DNA of 64,000 nucleotides from Phragmites australis. Lineage: Eukaryota > Streptophyta > Magnoliopsida > Poales > Poaceae. Positions 1 to 10,555 of the stretch are shown piece after piece; position 1 is the first letter of the stretch; each line of letters opens with the position of its first letter. The stretch covers positions 4,657,501-4,721,500 of the forward strand of contig NC_084936.1 of assembly GCF_958298935.1 (NCBI RefSeq), written 5' to 3'. The notes under the pieces are model-generated. The model was not told the DNA's origin. It saw nothing but the letters and a program-made list of their open reading frames with translations, and made no database searches. A program made the position numbers and the translations under genes.

Positions 1-145
1 TTATTTTGTGAGTCGAAAATAAAGATCTTGCTAATATCTGACTGGATGACAAGGAGGATCCAGTGAAAATTGTACATAGGTCACTATAGGTTAGTTGGTC
101 CTAATTTCTAACGATGTATTGCTCAAAAAGAGTAGAAACACATAC

Positions 146-321
146 CCCCAGTGGTAGGGTAAAAGTATGAATTTCTTCAATTGTAGCTCCAGAAGACACT
201 TCAATACATAGTCCTCATTTTTATTAGGTCGGTAGATTTCATCATTGTTAGGTTGACAAGATATGGGTCGATGAATCCCACATGCATGATGCACTCCTTC
301 CTGCATCTTTGTACCTCCATT
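146..321 (-). pseudogene. Ulp1-like (C48) protease-domain exon of CACTA element
   Basis: Read on the minus strand, an AG acceptor lies just right of 321 and a GTATG donor just left of 146. The exon encodes a VGFIDPYLVN block in one frame and, after a frame shift, NEDYVLKCLLELQLKKF and ILLPYHW in another. GFIDP...VN followed by a helix and a FLPYH-type segment is what I know from the Ulp1/SUMO-protease-like region fused to the second protein of many grass CACTA elements. The His-Asp-Cys catalytic part would lie further left, outside the window. The frame break makes this copy inactive. The family call is by pattern recognition and moderately sure. Confidence 0.55.
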
Positions 322-396
322 CTACACAAGGAATAAGTTAAGAGATTCAATACAATGGTACAGAAATGTATATTGTGAATTATATGTATACGACAC

Positions 397-1860
397 TTAC
401 AGAGTCCAACAACTCAAGATAGACACGTCGAGGGCATCATGCTGGTACAGTCGATACATTTCCTCGAAGAATATAAAAATACTGCCGTCCCCGTGGAGGA
501 GATCTTGTTCCTTGACTCTGGCCTCGAAACTTTCCCTACCCTCCTTCGACTCATTCATGTACCACGCATGAAATTTCCGAAGTTGATATGTCAGTTTGAC
601 CCACTCGTCCGGCGCGACCAACAATTCGCCCAGCTTAAATTGCCATCTCTCGACTGCTCTGGGTGCCACGGACTCGTTAAAAAATTGCTCTCTTGTCATA
701 TTGGCATCCTTAAGGAATCTTTCTAGTTGTTGTTCTTCTTGTACCTGGTCGATAGAAGCCTGCCTCAAGGATTTCTTTCCTTTGATATGCTCGTAGTCTG
801 ATTGACGCTTAGCCACAGCAGGTTTGCTCAGCGTCAAGAGAAACTTTTTTGTTTCTGCAATCAGTGGTTTTTTCTTCTCAGGCTCTCGCTTTTTAAAAAA
901 ATTCTCGACTTCAGCATTCACTATCGCTCTGTTTTCCTCTGCAGTTCTTTCATAAGGCAACTTCTCAGGTGCTGCCACCTTCTTAGACTGAGAGCGTGTT
1001 GTCAACTTCAGAGGAGTTGGCAATTTTGGTGGCACTGTTGCTGACTTCGGAGGAGTCGGCTCTCTTGGAGGCACTGGTGTTGACTTCAGAGGGGGAGGTG
1101 TTGGCTCCCTTGGTGGCACTGTTGCTGACTTTGGATGGGGAGGAGTTGACTCTCTTGTTGGCGACTTGTGTGGCTGAGGAGTCGGCTCTCTTCTCGGTGA
1201 CGGTGGCAGTGGCGGCGACAGTGGAGGAGTTGGATATCTTCCTGGTGACGGTGGCACTGGCACCAACCGTGGAGGAGTTGGATCTCTTCTATGTGTTGGG
1301 TCCGACTCCGCATTAGACGACTCATCTGTCTCATCTTCAAACAATATGTAGCGCTTGTGCCACAAAACGAAGCCACCCACATTTGATCCGAGCCTCTTGG
1401 AACCCGTCTCTCTGGGGTAATCCATGTCAAGCTTACAGTACGGCTTTCGCACAGAGTCCACATGGACCTTAGCGTATCCCTGTGGTATCGGGAGATCGTT
1501 CAAGAGAACCCCTTCGACGCATTGGTCGACCTACCCCATAGCCACCGTGATGGTAATGTTCATAGTGGGCACGATAAGCTTGCACACCTTGCTTTCTGTG
1601 ATGTCGTCCACGGGGAAACGGGCTAATTCTTCTTCTCCAAACCCCGCGGACACGCAGCTGCTCCGACGACCACCAGGGCTCACAACATTTTCTTCGCCTT
1701 GCTGCTACCTGATTCATTGCTGAAATGATTCTTTGATTTCTCTGATTTTGGCGTCTATCATCTGACGCTCTTGCACAAGTTCTTGTCGCACTACAGTCAG
1801 CAGGTCTTCTAGCTCTTCTCTCCTTCTCTTCCGACTACTATAACTTTCGGTGGATTCTGG
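397..1860 (-). pseudogene. CACTA second protein, C-terminal half (proline-rich, DUF8039-like)
   Basis: The longest clean frame is 368 codons (1503 to 397). It opens with NDLPIPQGYAKVHVDSV, continues through LGSNVGGFVLWHKRYILF, then a proline-rich low-complexity stretch of repeated PTPP and PPREPTPP units (roughly residues 75-165), a basic and charged helix-rich segment and a C-terminus DALDVSILSCWTL. The same modules recur in the 36.5-kb copy. The apparent stop at 397 probably lies in an intron: a GTAAG donor is at 400 on the minus strand and the next exon is the Ulp1-like one at 321. Upstream (1860-1504) the frame continues with homology to the second copy but contains stop codons, so this is a decayed copy. 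It is the companion protein of CACTA elements rather than a host gene. Confidence 0.65.
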
Positions 1861-2103
1861 GAATCCCTCTTTCTAGAGCACCACACCCTTGCCTCTGGTG
1901 CGACCTGGGTGCTCCTTGGTTCCCAATGCCAAGGTTAGCTGGTCGTTCTCACTATCCGACCTGAAAGAGCCTTGGGAAGACTGGGTGTGGGCATCTGCAA
2001 TTCTCTACATCACTTCCTGTTCTCTGTCGCTTTTGAAGTTCAGACTGCCATCTGCCGCCAAGGTCACCCCTCTCGCGTACAGATAGTGCTTCGCTCGTTT
2101 AAT

Positions 2104-2973
2104 CTAGGGGGCCGTCTGAGGTGTGGCACCACTACGGGTTACCTGTTCTTCCATCTCATCCCACTCGTCGTGTTTCCTCACATACCCACGCAAGCCAGTT
2201 CTGTGGGGGTACACGTTCTTCTGGGAGTTGGCTTTGTTGATCTCACTTAGTCGTTGTGCTTCCTCTGAACGCTTGTGCTCTATGAAATTGTTCCAGAATG
2301 ATTGAACCGTCAGATAATGGTCCCATTTTGGTGTCTGGCCCATCAAACCATAATTTCTCCACCGCTTACCCTTGAAATTCTTGAACATGATGGACATTGT
2401 TGATAGGGCACGACTCTTCGCTTTGGCCATACTGCATCCTTCAGGGAACTCAAACTTTGCCAACAACTTGCCCCACATAAGATCCTTGATATTTTCGGGA
2501 ACCACCCACACGTCATCTCGTCTGCCTCTCCAAGTTATGTATGTGACTGCGACATGGTCCCTCACCAGACACCCGATTGTTGTCTTGTACGGGCCTAGGA
2601 TAACTTTTGGTCTCGTGGGCTCCCCAACTGCATTGACCTCCGCTATAATGAAACGTCCCTCAGGCATCCTGCTGGGACCTCGTCCACTCCTCTCTTCTCC
2701 AGTCATCTCGTCACCACCCAGAGCATCAGCATCAGGGTCGACCTGACCCTCCGGTTCATCACCTTCGGCCGTGCCCTGCGCAGCCTCAGCGGCTGTCTCC
2801 AACTCAAACTGTTCCATGTTCAAGTACAACCTCGGGCTACCGCCCCATGTCTGGTCCGGCTCCATGTTTGCAGGCTCATCATGTACTGAGGCTGGAGCCA
2901 GACCTAAGGGACCTTGTATCGGAAGGGGGACGGGACGGGGCCGTGCACGGTGGTTGGATTTCGTACGTGTCAT
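2104..2973 (-). CDS. CACTA second protein, N-terminal part (Transposase_24-like)
   Basis: 289 codons open on the minus strand, starting with a basic MTRTKSNHRARPRP leader and an acidic, low-complexity stretch (about residues 40-100). A conserved core follows: GRFIIAEVNAVGEPTRP, CLVRDHVAVTYITWRG, VPENIKDLMWGKLLAKFEF, then KGKRWRNYGLMGQTPKWD and a PHRTGLRGYVRKHDEW block. This order matches the plant Ptta/En/Spm transposase family (Pfam Transposase_24) as I know it. A homologous copy at 37864-38360 shares GRFVIMKV, CLVRDHIAITYRTWRG and VVPDSIKDFMWG in the same order. It sits downstream of TNP2 in transcription order, as expected for CACTA elements. It probably continues by splicing into the 397-1860 part, which is damaged. 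Confidence 0.7.
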   Translation of the reverse strand: MTRTKSNHRARPRPVPLPIQGPLGLAPASVHDEPANMEPDQTWGGSPRLYLNMEQFELETAAEAAQGTAEGDEPEGQVDPDADALGGDEMTGEERSGRGPSRMPEGRFIIAEVNAVGEPTRPKVILGPYKTTIGCLVRDHVAVTYITWRGRRDDVWVVPENIKDLMWGKLLAKFEFPEGCSMAKAKSRALSTMSIMFKNFKGKRWRNYGLMGQTPKWDHYLTVQSFWNNFIEHKRSEEAQRLSEINKANSQKNVYPHRTGLRGYVRKHDEWDEMEEQVTRSGATPQTAP

Positions 2974-3147
2974 TCCTACATCAATATTTTAGACACAAGA
3001 AGCACTTGATTTAGAGATAATCTAAAACCGAATGTTATACTGAAACATAGAAGAAATGAGGAGAAAAGAACGTAAAATACAAGGACATAAGACACACAGA
3101 AATACAAAAGTACAATATATTGATCAGGTCTATAAGTACAACATACA

Positions 3148-3566
3148 CTCATGAAATGCCTGGATCCACACACAATCTTTTCATTTTCTCAGACACTCAT
3201 GAAATGCCTGGGGTCCTTGGTCAACAAAGGTGAAAATAAAGGCTGGCACGGTAGATGCCCATGCCATTGCCACCTGCAACTAGTTTCATCACGTCGTGGC
3301 CTTCAGGTGGGCCCTCCCGACTCTGTGTAACTGTGTTGACTGGTTGGTCCAGGAGACCCTGAATCTGATGGGAGGGGAGAGCAGGAGTGTTGGAGCAAGC
3401 AGAAAAATGGAGGGAGAGCCCAGCTGCAGAGTGGTGGTGATCCATTCCCGGCATCCAATGCTAGGTGCTCACCGTACACTCCTAGACCGAACAAGCCAAG
3501 ACCCCAAGCTCCATGGTTAACTGTCCTTTGCAGTACTAATACGGGAACACTACAGGATGAAGACAA
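3148..3566 (-). other. Unrecognised segment with coding-like frames, possibly captured exons
   Basis: A direct repeat of about 18 bases (CACTCATGAAATGCCTGG) occurs at about 3148 and again at 3193. To its right, the minus strand holds two overlapping open frames (77 and 87 codons) with CAG acceptors. One frame reads PPEGHDVMKLVAGGNGMGIY. I do not recognise the protein. Compared with the related CACTA copy at 39.3 kb, this stretch replaces the 123-codon ORF found there, so it is foreign to the element. CACTA elements often carry host gene pieces, but that origin is inference. Confidence 0.25.
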
Positions 3567-4259
3567 ACAGTGTAGTTTTCAGCTCGTTCTCCGCTCATGC
3601 CGGAGGAGGGAAGCAGATGCACCAAACACAAATTGAGCAGTAGTACTAGGTATTAGGTACCAGCTGTCAAGTACCACTACCAAGAAATGGCAGTAACATG
3701 GAAGGTCAAGAGACCTTGATTAGTACAGCTCGCGAGGCCTACATACATGAGTAGGGATTCAGGAGAATTGGCATGAAAACTTCTGCATTCAGAGGAAAAA
3801 GATTCATCCAGGGCCTGATGAGTGAGTACACATGAGTGACCTGGGAACATTTATGCTCCTATTTACAGAAATCAATGATAAAGCTATATTCAAAACTATA
3901 TATATAAAGCTATATATTCAAATGAAAGGCACATATTAGAATCAATGACAAAGCTACATATACAAAGCTAGTCCAATTATTGGAAAACATTCAACCAGAC
4001 ATGACTCAATCACCAGAGTGAAACAACAAGGTAAGTATATCTACTTCAAAGAAAGAAAGGGTAACGAGAGATCATCAAATGATTGCCAAAGTGGCAGCAC
4101 ATATGCATAATACGTTCTTGGAACTTAGGGAGCATCTACGCCATACTTCTGATCTATTCGGAGTCAGAAATGCAACGAAGCAATTTCCAAATGTTTAAAT
4201 TAATTTAACCTACCAAAAATACATCTTGTTTGATCTGTGTCTACATATTGCATTTGCAG
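3567..4259. other. Non-coding stretch, no recognised feature
   Basis: AT-rich sequence with several short repeats of AAAGCTATAT and AAAGCTACAT type around 3880-3970. A consensus-like AAG|GTAAGT donor lies near 4030, but no convincing exon precedes it. I see no domain or terminus here. Confidence 0.3.
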
Positions 4260-4396
4260 AATCTGTCAATCCGGAGAAGTGCGAGAATCTAGATCCTTGT
4301 GTTCTCACTGTTGCGGGATGCATAGGTGCATGCGCGTGCATGGGCATAACTCACTTCACTGCGAAATGCAAGAATGAGGCCAAACCTCCGCATTGA
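4260..4396 (+). other. Possible terminal exon of a small cysteine-rich peptide
   Basis: A TTTGCAG acceptor ends at 4259 and an open frame then runs to a TGA at 4394-4396. The peptide contains seven cysteines in about 45 residues: KCENLDPC, then AGCIGACACMG, then TAKCKNEAKPPH at the C-terminus. The tight Cys spacing resembles secreted plant cysteine-rich peptides, but no signal-peptide exon was located upstream and I cannot assign a family. It lies inside the CACTA-derived region, so it may be a captured or relic exon, or chance. Confidence 0.25.
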
Positions 4397-5559
4397 TGGT
4401 TCTCCTGCTTGAGCTAAGCAATGCTGAATAAATTCCATGCCATAACTTAGAATATCTTGAAACAGTTCAACTAAGTGCTAATCCTTTAGCATGAACGGTT
4501 GGGCACTTTATATCACACACACACACACTGAACTGAACATTTGTATCTAAGCCATCACCTGCATAGCATGATTCATTCTCATTTTGTATTTTTGTATTGA
4601 AATGACATAATCATCATTTGTTCCATGCATGTAATGCCTTGATCATAATAAACATGTTATTTTCTAAAGAATGTAATGTCTTATTGGATTGTCCTACGGC
4701 TGTGCAAACCAATGGCGAAATGGCCATTATTTGTCATTAGCAATACATGGGCTTTTTAGCACTCTTTTTATTTTTTTCCCTTTCGCAAGTTGAATTATTA
4801 CCTTCTCCCACGCGTGTGGATTAGTTTCAAAAAAAGGAAAGCGGGCATGCGGAGGATCGAAGCCGCGCATCAGCGCATCATCCCTAAAGTGTGGTTGATG
4901 CGACATCCTACCATTGCCAACAGCAATCCTGGGCCCACTACCTCAGCAGCAATTACATAAGCAACCACATTAACATACTACCACATAATATTCATTGCTC
5001 ACTATGGAGCATTCCTATTTCTGATCTTGTTAAGGTCCAAAACTTACTTAATGACTAGAACCAAGGTGCCAATACGTTGCCACAAGGTACTATAACATCT
5101 CGAAATAAATAGCAACACAAGAGGAGCGGTTGCATTCGTTTGAACATAACAAGGTGCTTTAAAATCTTGCATTTCAATATCAACATTAACGTTGGCAAGC
5201 AGGAGAGGTTGGTGGGAAGAGAAGACCGACCGTTGAGCTTGAAGGGGATGGAGGAGAGCAGGAGAGGTGGTCCTCGGCATCGGTGTTAGGGGCGGCGGTG
5301 GCTCCTCCTCCGTGGGGGGTGACGGCGGCGAGGGCTTCGGGGACGAATCTGCGACGGGAGGAGGCGGCGGCGCGTCAGGGCGGCGTCCGGAGGAGGCGGC
5401 GACGGGAGGAGGTGGTGGCGCGTCGGGGCGGCGTTGGGAGGAGGTGGCGATGCGTCGGGAGGAGGCGGCGGCGCGTCGGAGCTCGGGTGACTGAAGCGAA
5501 CGAGGAAGGCAGCGCTAGGGTGAATAGAGAAACGAGGATGGGGCTAAGTGTTGGAGATA
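4397..5559. other. Intergenic or transposon interior with CA and GGC-rich tracts
   Basis: Contains a short CA microsatellite near 4516-4530 and a GC-rich block at 5270-5480 built from imperfect GGAGGCGGCG repeats. Similar GC-rich blocks lie beside subterminal repeats in other CACTA copies of this window (for example about 56.75-56.95 kb). The long GC-rich frames on both strands are low-complexity and I do not call them genes. Confidence 0.4.
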
Positions 5560-5775
5560 AATATAAGAGACGTATCAGTGTTGATTCTATTTTCTAACCG
5601 GCACTGATACTAGTTGCCGGTTCTAGTTAGTAACCGGTACTGACACTAGTATCAGTACCGGTTATATTTACAATCGGCACTGATGGTTGAAGTATCAGTG
5701 CTGGTTATATTTACAACCGGCACTGATAGTTGAAGTATCAGTGCCGATTACTACATAGAACCGGCATTGATACAA
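5560..5775. repeat. CACTA subterminal repeat array
   Basis: At least six copies in both orientations of a unit close to ACCGGCACTGATA (variants ACCGGTACTGACA, ATCGGCACTGATG), spaced by about 30-45 bases. Identical-type arrays flank verified CACTA tips at 10372-10555, 20111-21191, 41085-41312 and 55089-57222. In CACTA elements such arrays are the binding sites for the transposon-encoded DNA-binding protein. No CACTA tip is visible next to this array, so it is either an internal relic of a nested element or the remains of an eroded end. Confidence 0.7.
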
Positions 5776-6057
5776 GTTTTCTCAGCAAATTAATTCTTAT
5801 AATGTGCTTTGTTTGACAAAATAAATGCTTTAATGTGCTTTGTTGCATATAAAATTAGTTTTAATTCTAGAAAATTGCAAATAAATTTTATAAAATCTTT
5901 TTAACTTGTTTTATGTTGAAAAATAATTCTAGAAAATTTCAATATGCACTCCATATATATTAAAGAATATTATTACATCACCCATACATGTCCTTGATAC
6001 AAAATAAAGCTTAACCTAAATATTATACAAATTTCACCAAATACATGAAAGCTGCTT

Positions 6058-9000
6058 TCACTGAACGATTAATGCTTCGTTATGGTCGCGGCGTATGTAG
6101 GTATCTTCCGCAGTGTCATCAATGAGAGGCAGTTCAACATTCTCTCCAAAAGGAGGCAGGTCTTCGAATTTGTCGCAGTCTTCGTCGTCGATAACATCCT
6201 CAACACCGACAATTTTTCTTTTTCCTTGAAGAACCACGTGACGCTCCTCCTTGTTAGCTAGGTCCGGGTCCTTTACATAGAAGACTTGTGCAACATCATT
6301 GGCAAGCACGAATGGTTGTTCTCTGTATCCGACGAGTTTGAGGTCTACGGTAGTTATACCGTACTTGTCGACCTTGACTCCCCTTGGGAGTCTGACCCAT
6401 TGGCACCAAAACAGAGGGACCATCAACTCGCCACATTCAAGTTCTCAAATCTCCTCTATGAATCCATAGTAGGTCTCCCTGTTGCCAGCGTAGTCACAGG
6501 CATCAGTACAGATACCGCTATTTTGGTTAGTGCTCTTGTTGTCTTGTGCTCGCGTATAAAATGTATAGCCGTTAATCTCGTATGCTTGGAATGTGCGAAT
6601 CGTAGTTGACGGGCCATTTGCCAGCAGTTCCAACAGAGCATCGTCGGTATCCTTACCTATCATGAGTTGACGTAACCAATTACCAAAATTATCTCTGTGC
6701 TCTTTTGCGATCCAATCATCCGACTTCGTTGGATTTGTGGAGCGTAGCATGCTCACATGCATTTTGACATACGGGATCACTACAACTGCCTGTTGCAGAA
6801 CTACGAAGTGTGCTTGAGTGAATGAAGCACGATCTTTGATATGGATTGAAGTATGACCTATCGTCCCTTTCCCCTTTAGCCTCCCCTCATAGTGAGATAT
6901 AGGCATTCCAATCGCGTTCAGTTTCATATAGTCAATGCAAAACTCAATGACCTCCTCCGTACTCCACCCTTGGGCAATGCAACCTTCCGGACGACCTCGG
7001 TTATGAACATATTTCTTCAGAACCCAGATGAACCTTTTGAAAGGATACATCTGATGCAGAAACACGGGGCCAAGGCTCTTTATCTCACCCACAATGTGAA
7101 CAATTAGATGGGGCATTATATCAAAAAATGTCAGAGGAAAAATAGTCTCAAACTGACATATAGTATGAACCACGTCTTCCTGCAGCTTTAACAGTTTGTT
7201 CGGATCAATGACCTTCTGTGAAATTGCGTTGAAGAACGAACACAGCTTAATGATTGGGTCTTGGACCTTATCCGGCAGAATACCTCGAATTGCAACTGGA
7301 AGCATATGCGTCATCATCATGTGACAATCATGAGACTTCATGCCAACTAACTTCGTATCTTTCATGTTTACAAAGCTCCTAATATTGGAGGAGTAACCGG
7401 TCGGAACTTTGACATCACACAAGCAACCACACAGGCGGATCTTCTCTTCCTTGCTCATAGTGTAGCAAGTTGTGGGAAGTTTTTTTTTGCCGTTGTCTAA
7501 TTGCATGTAGTGTAGGTCCTTCCTGAGGTTCATTTCTTCCAGGTCCAGCCGTGCATTTAGTATATCTTTTGTTTTACTGGGTATGTCTAGTAAGGTACCA
7601 ATCACGCTATCAAACATATTCTTCTCCACGTGCATGATGTCGATTGCGTGTCGGACCATAAGATACTTCCAATAAGGCAGCAACCAAAATATTGCCATCT
7701 TTTTCCACATGGGAGCATTTTGCCCAGCCTGCATTTTTGTACTGCCTGGCCCCTTTCCATGTACAACTCTAAGTGTCTTAACCATCTTAAATACTTGTTC
7801 TCCACTGCGAATCTTCGGAGCTTGACGAAGCTACATTGTCCCGTCAAAAGCTCTTTTATTCTTGCGGCATGGGTGATCCGAACGGAGGAACGTACGGTGA
7901 CCCATGAAGATCATTTTTCAGCTGTTTTTTAGCCACCGCCCCTCCGTTTCCTCCAAGCACTGAACACATCCATTGTACCCTTTTACAGTCTGCCCTGATA
8001 GGTTACCAAGAGCAGGCCAATCTGAAATCGTCACGAACAGCATCGCGCAGGGTGAAATTCTTGTGTCTGTACTCATCCCATACCCGTACGCCATCTTTCC
8101 ACAGTACAAGAAGATCTTCCACCAATGGTTTGAGGTACATATCGATATCGTTGCCTGGTTGATTCAGCCCACTAATCAGCAGAGGCATCATAAGGTACTT
8201 CCGCTTCATGCACATCCAAGGTGGAAGGTTGTCACAGGCCAAGTGCTATGAGTACTTCTCGTGTTGCTGAAAGGATTCATCCCATCCGTGCTCAACCCTA
8301 ACCTTATATTCCTCACTTCATCTCTGAATTCCTTGTATTTCGAATCGAATCTCCTCCATTGCATGCCATCAGCAGGGTGTCTAAGCATTCCATCTTTCTT
8401 GCGATGTTCGGCGTGCCATCGCATTAGCTCAGCATTCGCTCTGTTAGCAAACAATCGCTTCAAACGGGAGACTATAGGGAAATACCAAGCCACCTTAACG
8501 GGGGGTCTTTTCTTCTTTCTCTTCACCCCTACGCCATCGCTCTCGATATCATCAACGTTGCTCTTGTACCGTGGTGCATTGCAAATGCGACATGCTTCTA
8601 AGTCCGCATCCTCGCCGTGGAACAACATGCAGTCGTTTCCACATGCATGTATTTTCTCTACTTCCAATCCGAACGGGCAGACAACCTGCTTGGCATGGTA
8701 CGTGTTTTCGGAAAACACGTTCCCCTCTGGAAGCAATTCCCTCAAGAATTCTAATAATTCATTGAAACCCTTATCGGCCCAACCATTGCTAGCCTTCATT
8801 TGCATCAGTGTCAACACCACATGCAACTTGTTGTGCTCATCTTTACAGTTCAGGTAAACTAGTGTTTTAGAGTCCTCTATCATGCGCTGGTACTTTTGAT
8901 GTTGTCTTTCAATGGTGAAGTCCCCCTCCCCATCGCGCAACATTTGTTCTATGCCTTCTTCATTGTTGCCAACAAAAGTGTCCCAATCATCGTTCTCGAA

Positions 9001-9393
9001 AAAAGTATCTTCAAATGCCGACATATCGAAGTCTTCGTTAGCCGTCGAATCGTTGCCTCCGTCTCCTTTGACTGTTGGTTGCCCTTCACGCCCAACATCT
9101 GTAAGTTCACCGTGCTCAGTCCAACGGGTGTAGCCAGCCTTGAAACCCCTACGAATCAAGTGTGCACGGATATGCTCTATGTTTGAAAACTGCTTCTCAT
9201 TCTTGCAGTCGACACACAGGCAACATATATAGTGCTCGTCACGCTTCCTTTTTGGCTTCTTGTACGCCGCGACAGCCCTCAAAAAAGCCTCGATGCCATC
9301 AATGAACTCTGGCCCTCGTTCCTTGTACATCCATGACCGGTCTATCTGCAAATCATTATAATTAAACACATTGGACTTATAATCATTAAACAT
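6058..9393 (-). pseudogene. TNP2: CACTA TNP2-type transposase, frame-shifted
   Basis: Domain order on the minus strand matches the CACTA transposase. 9393-9000 holds the transposase-associated N-terminal domain (RSWMYKERGPEFIDGIEAFL, a Cys-rich C-x2-C-x3-DCKN segment, RAHLIRRGFKAGYTRW). 8700-7900 is the first part of the TNP2 core (HACGNDCMLFHGEDA, GLSTDGMNPF, NLPPWMCMKRKY, PGNDIDMYLKPLVEDL, GNLSGQTVKGYNGCVQC). 7785-6445 continues with IDIMHVEKNMFD, KSHDCHMMMTHMLPV and the DUF4218 block MPHLIVHIVGEIKSLGPV. 6426-6058 is the DUF4216 block (VPLFWCQWVRLPRGVK). The frame changes at least near 8250, 8040, 7900 and 6435, so no single protein can be made. The catalytic-region blocks themselves are well preserved, suggesting fairly recent decay. 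It would excise and integrate CACTA elements in the nucleus. Confidence 0.85.
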
Positions 9394-10371
9394 TTCAAAA
9401 TCTAGAACATATTCATCGAATTACCTTGCATCCTGATTGGTCCCTATTTGAGAGCCCATCTCCTTCCGGTACTTGGGCCGGGTCGGGGGACCCGCCTTCC
9501 AAAGGCTGCCAAGTCTGATTGCGACCCGTGGGTGGACGTGCCATCCCTACAACACAGTATTCTATCAACTGTACATGTTAAATTCACTATGTTGATTAAT
9601 TAACAGAGGAAATCCACTGGATTATTACTAAAATTCATGACTTTAAAAATATACGCAATCCACATACTAGAAAATTAGAGCTAGATTTTAGGGACATTTT
9701 GCAAATACCTCCCTGATTTTTTATTCTTTGGATGCCACTAGAATGACAATTCTAGCGGTATTTTTGCAATTTTTTAATGGCAATAACGGTTCAACAAGTG
9801 GCAAATTTGCAATTATCCATAGATTTTAATGTAGACATCCAACTCTATTTACATGTGACTTTTAATCTACTCGTTAAATCATCTACAATAATAAAATTGC
9901 GACCTTTCTCTAATTTATATGGATATTTGAGCTCTTGCATATTCCAAATTTCAACACCAACTAACAACCACCTAAATTCAAACCTAGAGAAATCTAGCAA
10001 CTAAAATCCAACTAAGAATCAAATGTAGATTATCTCTATACATCTAACAACGACAAAGTTGCAAACTTTACCTAAATTAGATCTCAATTACATCTCTAAA
10101 TCCATAACCATGGAACAAGCACCATCCATCATCAACCTTAGAGCAATCTACCAAGTAATCTATCCAAAAATGAAATATAGATCTCAGTAACCTTAAAACA
10201 GTTGACTCCTCCAAATTTTGAAGGCTCACACGCAAAAAAAAAAAAACCTTGAATCACAAAAAAAAATGGCAAGGAGGCGCTATAACACTGGGCTGCGGCG
10301 GCGGCGGCGGCGGCGGCTCTATTCTGGGTCGAGACGGGGAAGAAGATGGGCTATATATATATATACTGTAG
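9394..10371. other. 5' flank of TNP2 within the CACTA element, non-coding
   Basis: Right of the TNP2 start the DNA is AT-rich with no convincing coding frame. A (CGG)n tract (about 10281-10316) and a short TATATATA run (about 10352) lie near the right end. This is probably the transposon promoter and leader. Confidence 0.4.
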
Positions 10372-10555
10372 CAGGCTATCAGTGCCGATTTAAAGAGGAA
10401 CCGGCACTGAAACACCACTATCAGTGCTGGTTCTTAACTCCAGGCCCTCGATCGCGGGCGGGAGTTTTAGAACCGGCACTGATACCACTTTCAGTACCGG
10501 TTCCTTTGAACCAGCACTGAAGGTGGCAGCTATTATGTGGGGTTCTATAGTAGTG
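10372..10555. repeat. CACTA right terminus with subterminal repeats
   Basis: Five alternating copies of ACCGGCACTGATA-type units end in GGTTCTATAGTAGTG at 10555. The three bases following (CTT) would be one copy of the target duplication; the partner at the left end is not in view. Confidence 0.75.

Larger units (their letters stand above)
1..10555 (-). mobile_element. Decayed CACTA (En/Spm) DNA transposon, right end present
   Basis: All transposon reading frames here are on the minus strand: TNP2-type transposase (6058-9393), a second CACTA protein with a Transposase_24-like part (397-2973) and a Ulp1-like exon (146-321). The right terminus reads GGTTCTATAGTAGTG and ends at 10555; its reverse complement starts CACTACTATAG, the classic CACTA tip. 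It is preceded by subterminal copies of an ACCGGCACTGATA-type repeat. The base after the tip lies inside a LINE endonuclease frame, so the element inserted into the LINE. No left tip was found, so it is outside the window or lost. Repeats at 5560-5770 may be a nested relic. Whether 1-10555 is one element or two merged ones is not certain. Confidence 0.7.

Noticed and set aside
5267..5597. Gly/Arg-rich frames as genes
   Set aside because: Three frames are open at once in a GGC-rich repeat, a sign of base composition rather than coding.
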